64,000 nucleotides of DNA, taken from assembly GCF_949987535.1 (NCBI RefSeq), contig NC_080067.1, positions 28,486,039 through 28,550,038 on the forward strand, written 5' to 3'. The DNA is from Balaenoptera acutorostrata. Its lineage: Eukaryota; Chordata; Mammalia; Artiodactyla; Balaenopteridae. The notes under the pieces were generated by a model that was given only the letters and a program-made list of their open reading frames with translations, did not search any database and was not told where the DNA came from. Both the position numbers and the translations under genes were made by a program. Below, in pieces: positions 43,100-56,121 of the stretch; positions within the stretch are counted from its first letter, which is position 1; each line of letters begins with the position of its first letter.

Positions 43100-45125
43100 T
43101 CATCCACCCACAGAGTGAGTGTAGATGAAAAAGGGAAGAGGTCTCAGGATGGAGCCCTGGAGCATTCCAATGTCACTGGGTCTCCAAGATGAGGTCAAAC
43201 CACCACAGAGGCTGAGTCAGTTAAGTAGGAGGCAACCAGAAGGATGTGGTGCTCAGAACCCTGATGAGAAGAGTGGATCAACGAGGAAAGACTGATTGGC
43301 TGAGTCAAGTGCTGCTGCTGAGTCAGGAAGATGAGGACTGAGAAATGACCACTGGGGTTAGCAACCAGAGGTCACCGGTGACTCGGACACGGCTGTTTTG
43401 GTGCAGCAGTAGGGACAAAGCCTGCTAAGAGAAGGATCGAGAGAAAATGGAGTGAGAGGAATTAGTGATAATGAATGTAGACAAGCTTTTCAAGGAATTT
43501 AGCTGGAAAGATGAACAGAGTAATAGGAGGGTATCTGTAGCTGGAAGGGGATATGATGACAGGATTCTTAAACGGGCTGTATTAAGGCATGTTTGCAGGC
43601 CAGTGGGAATAATTCTGTAGAGAGGGCAAAACTGAAGTAAAAGAGAGGGAGGATTGCTGGAGAAATGTCGCTGAGCAGGCCAGGGGAGATTTGATCTGAG
43701 ACAGCGATGGAGGGGGCAGCCTTAGATAGCAGCACCGATGGTCGGCCCAGTGAGAGGAAGGAAGGCAGATGCAGGTAGGTTAGTACACAAGGTTGTGATG
43801 GCATGTGAAACTTTTCTTCTGATTGCTTTGCTTTTCTCAGTGAAATAGGAAACAAGGTCATCAGCAGCAAGAGTGGATGTGAGAGGAGCTACTGGGAGTT
43901 TGAGAAAAGAAGAGTAGGTGTGTAAATGGATGAGGGAAATGTAGCAGGGCTGCCGTGAGTGCTGAGGGTCCACTTGAAGTAAATGAATTAAAAGTGAGGC
44001 CTTTCTACTGTATGACCCAGCAATTCCACTCCTGGGTATATATCCGAAAAAACTAAACACTAATTCAAAGATACATGCACCCCAATGTTCTTAACAGCAT
44101 TATTTACAATTGCCAAGATATGGAAGCAACCTAAATGTCCATCAACAGATGAATGGATAAAGAAGATGTGGTATATATAAATACAGTGGAATACTACTCA
44201 GCCATGAAAAAGAATGAAATGTTGCCATTTGCAACAACACGGATGGACTTGGAGGGTATTAGGCTAAGTGAAGTAAGTCAGACAGAGAAAGACAAATACT
44301 GTATGATATCACTTACATGCGGAATCTAAAAAATACAACAAAGTAGTGAATAAAATGAAACAGGCTCACAGATGTAGAGAGTACACCACAGTGGAGAGAG
44401 GGCAGGGAGGAAGGGCAAGATAGGGGTAGGGGAGTAAGAGGTACAAACTATTATGTGCAAAATAAACAAGCCACAAGGATAGAGTGTACAACACAGGGAA
44501 TATAGCTAATAATTTATAATAACTATAAATGGAGTGTAACCTTTAAAAATTATGAATCACTATGTTGTACTCCTGTAACTTATATAATCTTGTACATCAA
44601 CTATACTTCATTAAAAAGGGAAAAAAAGTGAGTCCTCTCTTCATGGTTGCGTTCCTTTTCTCCCCAGCTGCGTTCACCTCCCTGGGTGGAGGTGCAGAGC
44701 GGCTGGAGCTGGATTTAAGCACTGCTGGGTGGGGAGGTTGGGAGGTGGAAGGGTGTTTGCCAAGTGAGGACTATGGTGGGGCAGAGGACGTAGGCAGGAG
44801 AATGACCATAATGGTGGACCATGGAATCCAAGTTGGGTTATAAGCTTAGAAATCAGGACTCAGTAGGGTGAGGGCAGTAACAACCTAGATCATGGTAGAG
44901 GCAAGGACAATGACAATGGAAGTGGGTGGCTGAGGAGCGATGGAGGAGAGGAGGCTAAAGACCCAAAGGGATCATCCACGTAGATATTGAAATTCCTGCA
45001 AATGATGACAAGGAAGGTGCTGAAGACAGTGACCATGAGCCAGGGGCTGAAGTTTACAAGAAAGGAGGGAGACTGTCCTGGAGTCTTTGGACGACTGCAA
45101 CAAGGAGGGACACGGGGCATCACAG
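43100..45125. repeat. Old interspersed repeat, class not assigned, split by L1
   Basis: Two purine-rich blocks (about 43100-43990 and 44641-45125) contain phrases I know from a common mammalian repeat (gtgctgctgctgagtcagga; tcagtgaaataggaaacaag complement-like order). They read as one unit interrupted by the L1. I cannot name its class with confidence. Confidence 0.4.
44007..44623 (+). mobile_element. 5'-truncated LINE-1
   Basis: Starts at the end of ORF2 (the codons for YDPAIP-like sequence at 44012-44035), then 3'UTR with ggaatactactcagccatga and terminus ctatacttcattaaaaaggg. Near-identical duplication aaaagtgaggcctttct at 43990 and aaaagtgagtcctctct at 44624. Confidence 0.92.
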
Positions 45126-45659
45126 TCTTGTTTCATTGGTAATTTCTCAGTTCTCTGACACTGAGAAAATTGGGTGACTGTGGTCAGGCTGTTGAAATGG
45201 AATCCAAGCCTTGGATACTCATTCCCAGTGGGATAAATCTTTCCTTCTCCAACATTCTTTATTTGGTCTCGATGCAATGAAAAGTGGAAATTTCTCTGAG
45301 AATGAGACACAAATATATCAGCAGCAGAAAATGGGTTACATCGTATAACTTTGAACACAAAACCCAACAACCCTGACAAAAACTCTTTGGAAGGAAGGTT
45401 TCAGGGGGAGATCTGTACCCATTGTGGGTTTATTGGAACCACAGACGAATGCCATCTCACACTGAAGGCCAAAGAGAAATTCTGCTGCAAGTGAGATGCA
45501 CACTGCATCAAACCCTTTCGCTGTAACACAACAGCTGTTCTTCATATTTATATAAGGAACCAAGATTGTCTGATGCTCTGTGAGGTGAACTTTGCTAAGA
45601 GTTCCTGGATTCTCATTCTAAAGGACTTTGGAAAGCATATTCTCTGAAGATGACCTTCT

Positions 45660-46140
45660 ACTTGAAGAATCTACGGTCTGTACCCTTGATTTTTCTTTGT
45701 TAGGGATATAAAAAAATATAGAAAGAAACAGAGAGTAATATAACACACACCTGGGTATCAACCAGCCAGAATTGATTATTGTTAACATTCTGTCAACACA
45801 TTTTTTAAAGTCTCCTTTAAAAAGTAAATACATAATTTCAGATAAAATGAGTTTTCCTTTGTCCTCATTCATAGCCTCATTCTCCCTCCTTTCTCAGAAG
45901 CAACCACTGTCACAAATTTAGTGAGTTTTCTTCTGCGCCATGCAAAATACCTTTATATACCTGTATATGTATCCATGCAAAATACATAGTTATGTTTCTG
46001 TGTCCGTTTTCCCTGAAAGAGGGAGCTCTAGAAGGTAAGGATACCCCCTGCCTTGTTCACTGTTGCATCCCCATCTTCTGGACAGCACGTGGCCCCAAGT
46101 AGAGGTGCACCATAAAGATTTATTAAATGAATGAATCCAT
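45660..46140. repeat. Old L1-like and L2/MIR-like remnants
   Basis: 45700-46015 resembles the complement of an old L1 3' end (cacctgggtatcaaccagcc). 46025-46140 resembles an L2/MIR end (ctgccttgttcactgttgca; ttattaaatgaatgaat). Confidence 0.45.
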
Positions 46141-47087
46141 TAAAAGCTAGATGGACACCGGCTTCTTTGCACAAATCCTGGACGAGGCACCTTCTGGGTG
46201 GCTCTGCCTCTTGGGTTTTAATCTCATATCCCACCAAGCAACAAAACTCCAGAAGGCCCCTCTCCTTTCTACGTCTTTCTTTACCAAAAAAGGAAGACAC
46301 ATATCTTTGGGGAAACTTTATATCTCAAATCTCCCGTAAATGCTAACACTTAATGCAGAAACTCAAGTAAGATACGTTTTTGGGGTAGCAAATTAGACAA
46401 GGCTACCGAGTTGTTGAGATTCTATTGACCAAGAGATTCATTATCTGCCTGTAGAAAAATAATTCTGGGCTTGTGATTTTCCCTACCAGTAGCCGAGTCC
46501 TGTGTGGGCCAAAGCCCAGCACTGCAGCAGTGACCTCAGCTCACCCCACAGCCCCTGGGGTGTCCTTATGGTCAGAGGCAAGTACGCCAAGTTGCTGGAT
46601 GCCAACGCCAGGCTTGCTGCCAGAGAATGAATGGGGAATTGCATTCTGAGCTGGTCATTTGCATTTTCAGGATACTATGAGCAAATGCAAATAGAAGACA
46701 GCTTCTTTGGTGTAGAGGAATAGATTTCGGTAGAAGTGGGAACGCTCCTTTGTGTCTGTATCTTTTCTTCCCCCAATGCATCATTTACTAATTTGAGCAA
46801 AAAGATCTGTTGCTGCAGCCTGTCTGATTTTTTTAAAAAGCCCTCGTTTTAATCTTCTTAGATTTTCTTCTTCCACAAAAAGACCTTTTGGAAAGCGTGT
46901 TCTAAAATGCAGGCCACATTTTTATTTACAGCAAGTTCAAGAGGCACGGCAGCTCTGTGTCAACTCACTTACATCTCCAAATGTAATCCAGAGAAATGTA
47001 TGTACAAATTACGCACAAATATTTGGCTAGGCTTCAAGAGGGGGATCAATCAGAAACTGCACGATCTTATTCATGTGTCTCTTCTAT

Positions 47088-47210
47088 TTATTTATTTTAT
47101 TTATTTTGGCAGTGCCATGTTGCTTGGATCTTAATTCCCCGACTAGGGATTGAACCTGTGGTCCCTGCAATGGAAGTGAGGCTAACCACTGGACCACCAG
47201 GGAATTCCCA
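47088..47210 (-). mobile_element. CHR-1 type SINE
   Basis: Plus reading: tatttattttggcagtgcca, ccgactagggattgaacc, ending accaccagggaattccca. Slightly decayed. Confidence 0.88.
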
Positions 47211-47230
47211 TCGTCTGTGTCTATTTAAAT

Positions 47231-47512
47231 TTATTTATTTATTTATTTTTGGCTGTGTTGGGTCTTCGTTTCTGTGCGAGGGCTTTCTCTAGTTGTGGCA
47301 AGCGGGGGCCACTCTTCATCGCGGTGCGCGGGCCTCTCACTATCGCGGCCTCTTGTGTTGCGGAGCACAGGCTCCAGACGCGCAAGCTCAGTAATTGTGG
47401 CTCACGGGCTTAGCTGCTCCGCGGCATGTGGGATCTTCCCAGACCAGGGCTCGAACCCATGTCCCCTGCATTGGCAGGCAGATTCTCAACCACTGCGCCA
47501 CCAGGGAAGCCC
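47231..47512 (-). mobile_element. CHR-2 type SINE
   Basis: Perfect 19-bp duplication cgtctgtgtctatttaaat at 47212-47230 and 47513-47531, the longest in the window. The left copy starts directly after the CHR-1 element. Confidence 0.97.
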
Positions 47513-47799
47513 CGTCTGTGTCTATTTAAATATTCCTCTTTTTAAAGATGGAATCTTATAAACATTTGGAAAATAAAACATACATTTTGATTCATGGAAA
47601 TAACATGTGATGTTTTGAAAAAAAAATTTTTTTTTTGGTTAGGGTTTTTACCAAAAAACCCCCCTTTACACCCTTACATCTGGAAGGAGGGTGGAAACCC
47701 CCAACTACCTCAAGCCCAGCCCACGAGAACCAGTGGAGATGAGGTTACACTCCTCTGCTGAAAACTGTCCACAGCTTTCCCAGCGTGGCAGGAATAAAA

Positions 47800-48375
47800 T
47801 CCTCACTGTACCTATAATTACACACTTAAGTAGTGTATAAAAGGTGCCGGTATTTTTCTAAGCCCTTTACACATATTATTCCACTTAATTACAGTAACCC
47901 TATGAAGTTGATATTAGCCCAGTTTTACAATTTACAGGTAAGGAAACTGAAGCAATGAGAGGTTTAAGGTCCTGTATGATATGGCCCCTGACTATCTCTC
48001 CGACCTCATCTTTCCTTGTCATGCAACAATCTGGCTGTTCAAGGAACCCTCCAAGCTGGTTCTCCACCTCAGGACCTTTGCACAGTCTGGCCCCTCTACT
48101 CGGCGCACTCTCCTCCCTGATAGTCCCAAGTCTGCCTCTACCTACCTCATTATTTAACTCTCAGCTCAAGTGTCACCTCTCCAGAGGGGTCTCTCCCGAG
48201 CCCTTCAGTTGCTTTAGATCATGTTGACCATATAACCGTGTTATTTCTTTACAGATTATTTATCATCTGTCTCTTCACCAGAATGTACCATCCAGAGATC
48301 AGAGGTTGCCCACAGCTACTTCAAGACTTAGTTATTATAGGAGTTCAAAAAGTAGTTATTGAATAAATGACTGGA
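47800..48375 (+). repeat. MIR followed by L2 3' portion
   Basis: 47840-47965 shows the MIR core (ctaagccctttacacatatt; ggtaaggaaactgaagcaat). 47970-48375 shows L2 order (acctcaggacctttgcacag; ctcaagtgtcacctctccag; attgaataaatgactgg). Confidence 0.7.
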
Positions 48376-48957
48376 ATCCTTATAATCTTAATTTTAAAAA
48401 AGCAATGCAGACCACAACTCCTATTACTAGCACATAAGTTTATATAACAATGTAAACTAACGAACAGGTACAAGGTAAGCAGTAGTGGCACCCTTCTGAA
48501 AAGGAAGAAACAGCTCAGAGTGGTTATGATGACTTACAGCCACCCAGCAAGTCAGCGGCAGAGCCCAGGTGTCCTGACTTCTACCCGACTGTGTTTCCCA
48601 TGGCCTGACCGTGGCAGAAGCTGAGGAGATGCTCGCTGATCTCGATTCCTTTCCCCAGGCACACAGGAAGTTGACATGCTCCAGCCTGCACTGCAGTTAG
48701 GTTGGGGCCAGGTGCCTGGGTCCTGGTCAGTGGGATGCAGGTGAAGTGAGGTATCCACGTCCAGGCCGAGCCATAAAAGTCCTCTGCACAATCCTTTCGG
48801 AGTTCTCTTTTTGCTCTAAGGAGGGGACTCAACGGAGGAAACAGGAAGGTTCTAGGAGATGGGAGAGCCACACAGGAGCTAATGCTCAAAGGAGAGCTGC
48901 CCGGGACAGCCATCCAACTGCATTGGACTGTGGCATGAGCAAGAAATTACCATTTGT

Positions 48958-49255
48958 TCAGACTCACAAACATAGAGAACAGACTTGTGGTTGCCAAGGC
49001 GGAGGTGGGGTGGGGGAACGATGGATTGAGAGTTTGGGGTTAGCAGATGCAAACTAGTATATACAGTATAGATAAACAACAAGGTCCTCCTGTATAGCAC
49101 AGGGAACTATATTCAATAGCCTGTGATAAACCATAATGGAAAAGAATATGAAAGAGAATGTATATGTATAACTGAATCATTTTGCTGTACAGCAGAAATT
49201 AACACAACATTGTAAATCAACTATACCTGAATAAAATAAAGAAAAAAAAAGAGAA
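48958..49255 (+). mobile_element. 5'-truncated LINE-1 3' end
   Basis: About 300 bp of L1 3'UTR from acaaacatagagaacagact to caactatacctgaataaaat plus an A-rich tail. Target copies aagaaattaccatttg at 48941 and aagaaataaccgtttg at about 49256. Confidence 0.9.
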
Positions 49256-49269
49256 AGAAATAACCGTTT

Positions 49270-49585
49270 GGGTCTTCCCTGGTGGCACAGTGGTTAAGAA
49301 TCTGCCTGCCAATGCAGGGGACACGGGTTTGAGCCCTGGTCCGGGAAAATCCCACATGCCGCAGAGCAACTAAGCCTGTGTGCCGTAACTACTGAGCCTG
49401 TGCTCTAGAGCTCAAGAACTACAACTACTGAGCCCATGTGTCACAACTACCAAAGCCCACGCACCAGAGCCCGCGCACCGCAATGAAGAGTAGCCCCCGC
49501 TCGCCGCAGCTAGAGGAAGCCCGTGTGCAGCAACGAAGACCCAACACACCCAAAAATAAAGAAAAAAAATGAATAAATGTATAAA
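49270..49585 (+). mobile_element. CHR-2 type SINE, older subtype
   Basis: Opens gggtcttccctggtggcaca with ggttaagaatctgcctgcc and B-box-like ggtttgagccc, ends caacacacccaaaaataaag. Duplication aaagaaataaccgt at 49255 and 49585; the left copy is also the right duplication of the L1 before it. Confidence 0.94.
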
Positions 49586-50345
49586 AGAAATAACCGTCTG
49601 TTGTGTCAGGCCATTGAGATTTGGGGGGTTGTTTGGTACAGCTTTACACTTTGGGTTAATTATCCTGATTGACACATGGATAGTGACACGTGCCAGTTGT
49701 CCTGACCCAGCAGCTCGGTGACAGGCAACTGTGGAGATATCTTTGTTGTTTTTTGGTGCCTGTAAGTTCCATATGAATCAACATTGTAATATGGCCACCA
49801 AAAAGCGGACACGGTCTCAGGCTGTGTGAATAGCAGGGGAGGTGACAGACGATTTGAAGCAGTCAGAAAAGAGTGAATTCAGAGGCATCACCGAGGTACG
49901 TGCTGTAAATTCAGTGGCTCCTGCAAAGTCTAACTGGCTCCTCTGGCACCACCGTCGTGACCCCTGACGCCTTTATCTGTGGCTGGGCAGCGAAGGTGAG
50001 AAGACCGTCAGCAGCCATGGGTACTGCTCGAGATGGGAAAAGAAATGAGTCTTCTGATGGAAGACCTGGCTGTGAAATGAACAAGAAGCTGGTCATGCAT
50101 CCTAAGCCTGAGGGTGAAGATGGAAAAACCAGAGAGGACAAGGTGGCTCTGGCAGGGCCACTCAAGTCTGCCACGGGAAAATGCAGATGGGAGAAATGTG
50201 AAGGCACAACGAAGCAGCGCCCAGGGCAACAGGAACTCTGAGGGGAGTCCAGCCAGGATTCGGAGACAGGCAATTGGGCAAAAAGCTACTCGTATAGGTT
50301 TTGCCTGGGGGAGGAGAAGAAGTCAGGTTTAAATGTAGACTATTC

Positions 50346-50465
50346 TGTATAGCTGATTCACTTTGTTACAAAGCAGAAACTAACACACCATTGTAAAGCA
50401 ATTATACTCCAATAAAGATGTTAAAATATATATATATATAAATAACATATATAGAAATTTTTAAA
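50346..50465 (+). mobile_element. Very short 5'-truncated LINE-1 insertion
   Basis: Contains only the last ~80 bases of L1 (gctgattcactttgttacaa to ccaataaagatgttaaaa) and a TA/A-rich tail. Imperfect duplication aaatgtagactattc (50331) and aaatgtagagtattc (about 50466). Confidence 0.88.
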
Positions 50466-50504
50466 AATGTAGAGTATTCCTTTGTTTTTTTAAACTCTGA
50501 ATGA

Positions 50505-50590
50505 AGTAATTTTATTTATTTTTACTTTTTATTGAAGTATAACTGATTTACAATGTTGTGTTAGTTTCAGGTGTACAGCAAAGTGATTCA

Positions 50591-50625
<35 letters not shown>

Positions 50626-51240
50626 TTTTTCAGATTCTTTTCCACTATAAGTTATTACAAAATATTGACTATAGTTCCCTGTGCTATACAGTAGGTTCTT
50701 GTTGTTTACCTATTGTATATATAGTAGTGTGTGTATGTTATCCCAAACTCCTAATTTATCCCTCTCCCCCTTCCCCTTTGGTAACCATTAGTTTGTTTTC
50801 TGTGTCTGTGGATCTATTTCTGTTTTGTTTATAAGTTCATTTGTATCTTTTTTTTTTAAGATTCCACATATAAGTGATATCATATGGTATTTGCCTTTCT
50901 CTGTCTGACTTACTTCACTTAGGATAATCTCTAGGTCCACCCACGTCGCTGTAAATGGCTATATATCATCCTTTTTTATGGCTGAGTGTTATCTCATTGT
51001 ATATATGTACCACATCTTCTTTATCCATTCCTCTGTGGATGGACATTTAGGTTGCTTCCATGGCTTGGCTATTGTCAATAGTGCTGCAATGAACATTGGG
51101 GTGCGTGCATCTTTTCAAATTATGGTTTTCTCTGGATATATGCCCAGGAATGGGATTGCAGGATCATATGGTAGCTCTATTTTTAGTTTTTTAAGGAACC
51201 TCCATACTGCTCACATCTTTTCACAGATGTGCCTCTTCTG
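50505..51240 (-). repeat. Antisense LINE-1 3' portion with TA microsatellite
   Basis: Complement of L1 3'UTR and late ORF2: gaagtataactgatttacaa, ctgtctgacttacttcactt, gctgcaatgaacattggggt. A (TA)n run lies at about 50597-50622. About 735 bp. Confidence 0.85.
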
Positions 51241-51417
51241 CTTTTCCTGTGGCTCATGATATCACTAGGACCCTACCGTGGATGTAAGTGGTGACACATC
51301 TTCTGGGCAAGTTATGCATTCGTCATCACTTTTCCTGAGAACTGGAAATTCACTGCTTAATTTTTCACTACACGTGAGCTGTCTTTTTAGCTATTTGTTC
51401 TTGAAAGGGTTTACTGC

Positions 51418-51474
51418 AAAATAAAAAAGCATTACCCAACAATAAAATAAAAAAGCACTACCATACAATAAAAT
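51418..51474. repeat. 26-bp tandem duplication
   Basis: Two copies of a 26-bp unit (aaaataaaaaagca starts at 51418 and 51444), then a partial third from 51470. The units differ by a few bases. Confidence 0.88.
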
Positions 51475-52254
51475 ATTGATTTATAAAATAAAGAGCTGTA
51501 GACTTATACCAAGCCATAAATAATGAAACCACTGTAGCAAGAGCACTCAGACTGTCTTACAGCAGGACAGCTCAGCCTCCTTTCCCCAGCATATATTTCA
51601 CATACAATGAACCTATACTTCCCATGTTGTCCACTGAACCAGCCAACTGGTAGCCTGGTGGCTTCGTGTGTCTCACTGGTCACAGCACCCGCCACAGCAC
51701 TGGTGCCACCTGGCTTCTGGGACCAGAAGCATCAAACGCTCATCCCTCTACCACCCAAGACTAGAAGGAGTGGCTGAACCTAGTGGCTAAAGCCCAAGCT
51801 ATTTCACGTGATTAGTGGGTGTCTTGAATGCTGTCCTTGAAAGGTCTTAGCTGAGTTGGGAAAAAAGAGACAAGTTTGCACTGGTTGTCTTTCACATTCA
51901 ACCACGTGCTGAAGAGAGAACTCTGCCTACTGCATAAGTGTACGATGCCCTTCTAGACAAGACCACGGCAGAAGATGGAAGCACAAAGGGAAGCTCTACC
52001 AGACCCAGCTTGCATTATTTTAAAGCAACTCTCAGGAGTAATATTTCTTTTAAAACAATAAAATATCCATGACAAATGGTAAATCACATGAGATGCCCTG
52101 AATGACAGGTACACATCGGAACTGTCCAGGACAAATGAGGACGCCTGGCTATCCTGGCTGCAGGGCATCTGGGTCCCTCCTCTAAAATTTGAAGCTGCCC
52201 CAGTGAAAACCAGAGGTTGACTAAATGAAGAGCTGCTGAATGGGTAAAAGGATG

Positions 52255-52810
52255 AGAGAATGGCTTCCTGTTACCTGCAGAATGAAGTCCAAACTCCTTA
52301 CACTAATGCTGTGTGAGGCCCACCCCTCTGACATTCTGGTCTCATCTTTACCCAGTCCTTTGTATCTTGGGCTCGAATCTCCCCATCCTCGAAAACAGCC
52401 AGCTCCTTTCTGTTCGCATCTCTATGAGATCACGTGCGTATCCCCTGCCTGGAATCTTCTCTCCCCATCTCAGTCTATCGACTGCCACCCCGATTTCAAA
52501 ATCTGGGCCAAATGCACCTTCTCTAGGAACCCACCAGCCTCCCACTGCTTGCCCAGTGTCCACACTCAGGGGGATGTTATCTTCCCTCTTTCCACTCCCA
52601 GAGCCCACTGTTCTACTGTTCTCGCCTCTCTTTTGGTAGATCCCTCAGCATCTACGGGGCCCACAGGGGCCCACAGGGTCTGGGGTGTGTGCTCTGTCTC
52701 CAGGCAGACTGTGAACCTTTCAGGGGCAGGACTGCTCTATCCTGATTCATCTGAGTCTGAACCCACAGGCAGCTGGAGTCCAGGCATCAAAAACATGCAG
52801 GGAAGGTGAG
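52255..52810 (+). repeat. L2 LINE 3' portion
   Basis: The order ctgcagaatgaagtccaaac, ctctgacattctggtctcat, gcctggaatcttctctcccc is L2-like. The 189-codon open frame across it is without stops by chance. Confidence 0.65.
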
Positions 52811-54577
52811 GACGGAGATGGGGAAGAGTTTTCTATGTTCATTTTAGTCTCAGATCTGCAAACAGTTTGGGGACTTTCTATGCCACTTGATTATTTGTTC
52901 TGCAAATCAGCAAGTATTCGTTAAATAATAGCAGCCGGCACAGTGACACATATCCAGGTGGAGAAAACATAAACTCCGAGGGTCCCTGTGACACAGAACC
53001 TGGCAGTGCCTCCCTGGATCAGGTTAGGGCTCCATTAGGACATGTGAGAGAGAAAGACTGTAAAAACAACACCCATCCCAAGCAGTCCGGTTTGCTATAA
53101 TCTCTCAATCTGCATTATGATGGATTATAACTTTTTTAAAGAAAGGACAGTCATTGCTTTTTTCTTAGCTGTGTTTCATGATAAAAGACTGCAGATAGGT
53201 CATAGAATTAAATCTAGCAAATTTCTTCACACCTTCAAAAAATAGAACAAAGCACTTAAGTCATTTTAGGATATATTTTCAATTCTCCAGAAGCTGTCAG
53301 CATGAGTTAATCCAGAATGGGATAAACATGACTGGTGGAGATTCATGGAGAAAAAGCATCCCTAACCTAAGCTACTGGTCTGTGTCGTCTGACAGCTAGG
53401 CTTAAGGGTAATAGACATAGAAGCCAGGGTTGTTTTTTTGCTAGCCAGGGGCCTTTGGGTCATACAGAACCCGTGTTTTCTCCTTAATGACACGTGGGTG
53501 TAATTTTTTGGAAAGCTTTTAAAGGATAGCGCTGATTTCTATGCGATGACCTAAGAAAAAAATTTGAAATGATATTTTCAAGAAAATCCTTTGGTAATCT
53601 GTGATATCATCTGAAAAATCTATAATGGCCCAGGAACACAAAATTCTATATTTTACTAGGAATGAAAGAGAAAGCCTTTCCCTTCTGGGATAAGAGAAGT
53701 CACAGGAAGGTAATAAACACATTTCAAGCAGAACAGATGCAAATGTGAGCATCTAATGTTCTCTTGAAGGAGTAAGAAACAGGGTTCACGTGGCCGCATT
53801 AGGTTGTTACAAGAAAGAACTCAAATTGTTTTTAAACCTAATTCTTTTATCCAAAAAAATCATGTCCATAGTTTATAATTTAAAATAGCACTACAAGGCT
53901 GTAACGGAAAATAACAGCCCTGCCCCTCTTCCTATCCCTGATTCCTCAGGGATAACCAATTTAACTCTTTCGACTGTTTTATCTGGCATTTACCTCCTTT
54001 CTTCTTAATAAAATGCTTGTGCTTCTATTTCTTGATTTATCCTTCTAAATCTTTATCTCTTTACCTACTACTATTTCCCCTCTTCCCCCATGAAAATTCT
54101 GGTTAAATCAATATTTAGGATTTCCAGTACTACGACCACATAATTATTATTCACTGCTGAACTAAGCTGTTACATTTCTTGCACAATTTTTTGTTTTTCT
54201 TAGGGCTAATTTATTGCCTTGTTCTTTAAGCTTCCTTTGTTTTCCACGTGCCTGTCACTAAAACCCCTCTCAGTAATGGTCAGCCATGGGTGTTTTATCA
54301 GTTCCATTTTCCTCTTTGAAATATCGATTCTGGAGCCTTCCACCCTCCTGCCCTCTATCTCTCCGGTCTGGTCTGGTTACTCTCAAGTCCTGCTGCACAG
54401 CTGTTAGGCTGGGATTTTGCTTAGCCATTAACTCAGGAAATCCCCATGGGGCTCCTATGTTTTCTTTCTTGCTTGCTTTATTCCTTCATTTTTCTGGAGC
54501 TCATCCTCTTGCAGTTTTCTTACAAAGGGTATACAGAGATAAAGAGTTTCAGATCTTCCATTTCTAAAAACGCCTTG

Positions 54578-54733
54578 GGTATTCCCTGGCGGTCCAATGG
54601 TTAGGGTTCAGCACTCTCACTGCCGAGGGCCTGGGTTCGATCCCTGGTCAAGGAACTAAAATTCCACAAGCCGCATGGTGTGGCCAAAAAAAAAAACAAA
54701 CCCAAAAACAAACAAATAAAGAAACAAAAAAAA
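54578..54733 (+). mobile_element. CHR-1 type SINE
   Basis: Opens gtattccctggcggtccaat, B box ggttcgatccc, ends cgcatggtgtggcc and a complex A-rich tail. Short duplication aacgcctt at both ends. Confidence 0.9.
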
Positions 54734-54739
54734 TAACGC

Positions 54740-55560
54740 CTTAATTCTGTGCTCACATTTGTCTGACAGTTTGGCAGGGTATAGAATTGTAGCTTAAAAA
54801 TAATTTTCATTAGAATTTTAAAGGCATTGTTCCACTGACTTCTAGCTTCCAATAAACTAATGTTCCTTTCCCTTTCTACGTGATTTCCGCCTCCTCCAGA
54901 AGCTTGCAGGATTTTCTCGTCTAAGTTTAACAAATACGTGCCTTGGTGTTTATCTTTTTCATTCATTGTGCTGAGTATTATTTCTTTGATAATTCCCTCC
55001 CCTTCGTATTCTCTGTTCTTTTTTTCTAGAACTCTTCCTAGTCATATGGGGCTTCCTGGATCCTCTAATTTTCTTACTTTTTCTCTCTAATATTCTGCTT
55101 TCTGAGTGTCTTCTTCAAGTTTATCTTCCAGCCCTTCTATCAATTTAAAAATTAATTGAAATTAATTTTTCATTTCTACCAAATTATTAATTTCCAAGAG
55201 TGTTTAACTTATTTTTTCTTTTTTTTTTTAAGCATCCTGCTTTTATTTCACATGAACAATATCCTTTTTGATCTCTCTGAGGAGAACAATATTCATTTCG
55301 AAATTTTCTTCTGCCCTCTGCATTGTCTCTGTTTCCTTGGAGTTTTTTGGTTTCTGTCTGTTTGGGCTCCACTCTTTCAGGTAAGAGGCTTTCCTCAAAT
55401 GTCTAGGAACCCTCGACTGAGGCGAGGCAGATGGGAAGATCTGTGGCAGGGCTAGTCACCACAGCGTGACCGGGGACAGACTGGCTTTTTCCCGGGGTCT
55501 CCCAAAAGTCAGTGTCTGGAGGTCCTTCCCTTGGGGCTGTTTATTTTTGCTGAGATCCTT
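54740..55560 (-). repeat. Old antisense L1 5' region
   Basis: Phrases such as gcattgttccactgacttct and cttggtgtttatctttttca match the complement of the 5' part of old L1 elements, similar to 38760-39100. Strongly decayed; boundaries uncertain. Confidence 0.5.
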
Positions 55561-55825
55561 CAATGTCTTGTCCGAGGGGTAAAGACTTTGCTGCAGCTTT
55601 CATGAGAGAAGCAGAAGGAAAGGGGATTGGGAGGACCTCCCCAACAGCCTGGCCCCTTCTGCTGGACCTGCAGTTCCCAAGTCCGGAACCTCTCTGGTTC
55701 CCAGAGAAGAAGCCCTGCCATGACGGAGGGCGACAGGGAAGGGAGGCAGCCCCCCTGCTGCTGGGAGTTGGGGAGGGAACCTGGGAGGTTTACTGCTCTT
55801 AAAAGGCTTTCAAACATAACTCCAG

Positions 55826-56121
55826 GGCTTCCCTGGTGGCGCAGTAGTTGGGAGTCTGCCTGCCAATGCAGGGGACACGGGTTCGGGCCCTGGTCTGGGA
55901 AGATCCCACATGTCGCGGAGCAACTGGGCCCGTGAGCCACAACTACTGAGCCTGCACGTCTGGAGCCTGTGCTCCGCAACAAGAGAGGCCACGATAGTGA
56001 GAGGCCCGCGCACCGCGATGAAGAGTGGCCCCCACTTGCCGCAACTAGAGAAAGCCCTCACACAGAAACGAAGACCCAACACAGCCAAAAATAAAAATAA
56101 ATAAATAAAAATTAAAAAAAG
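55826..56121 (+). mobile_element. CHR-2 type SINE
   Basis: Opens gggcttccctggtggcgcag, ends acagccaaaaataaaaataa. Duplication aaacataactcc at 55812 and about 56123. Confidence 0.95.

Noticed and set aside
52240..52809. 189-codon plus-strand open frame
   Set aside because: It overlaps L2-derived sequence, has no recognisable domain and crosses no splice signals that suggest a gene.
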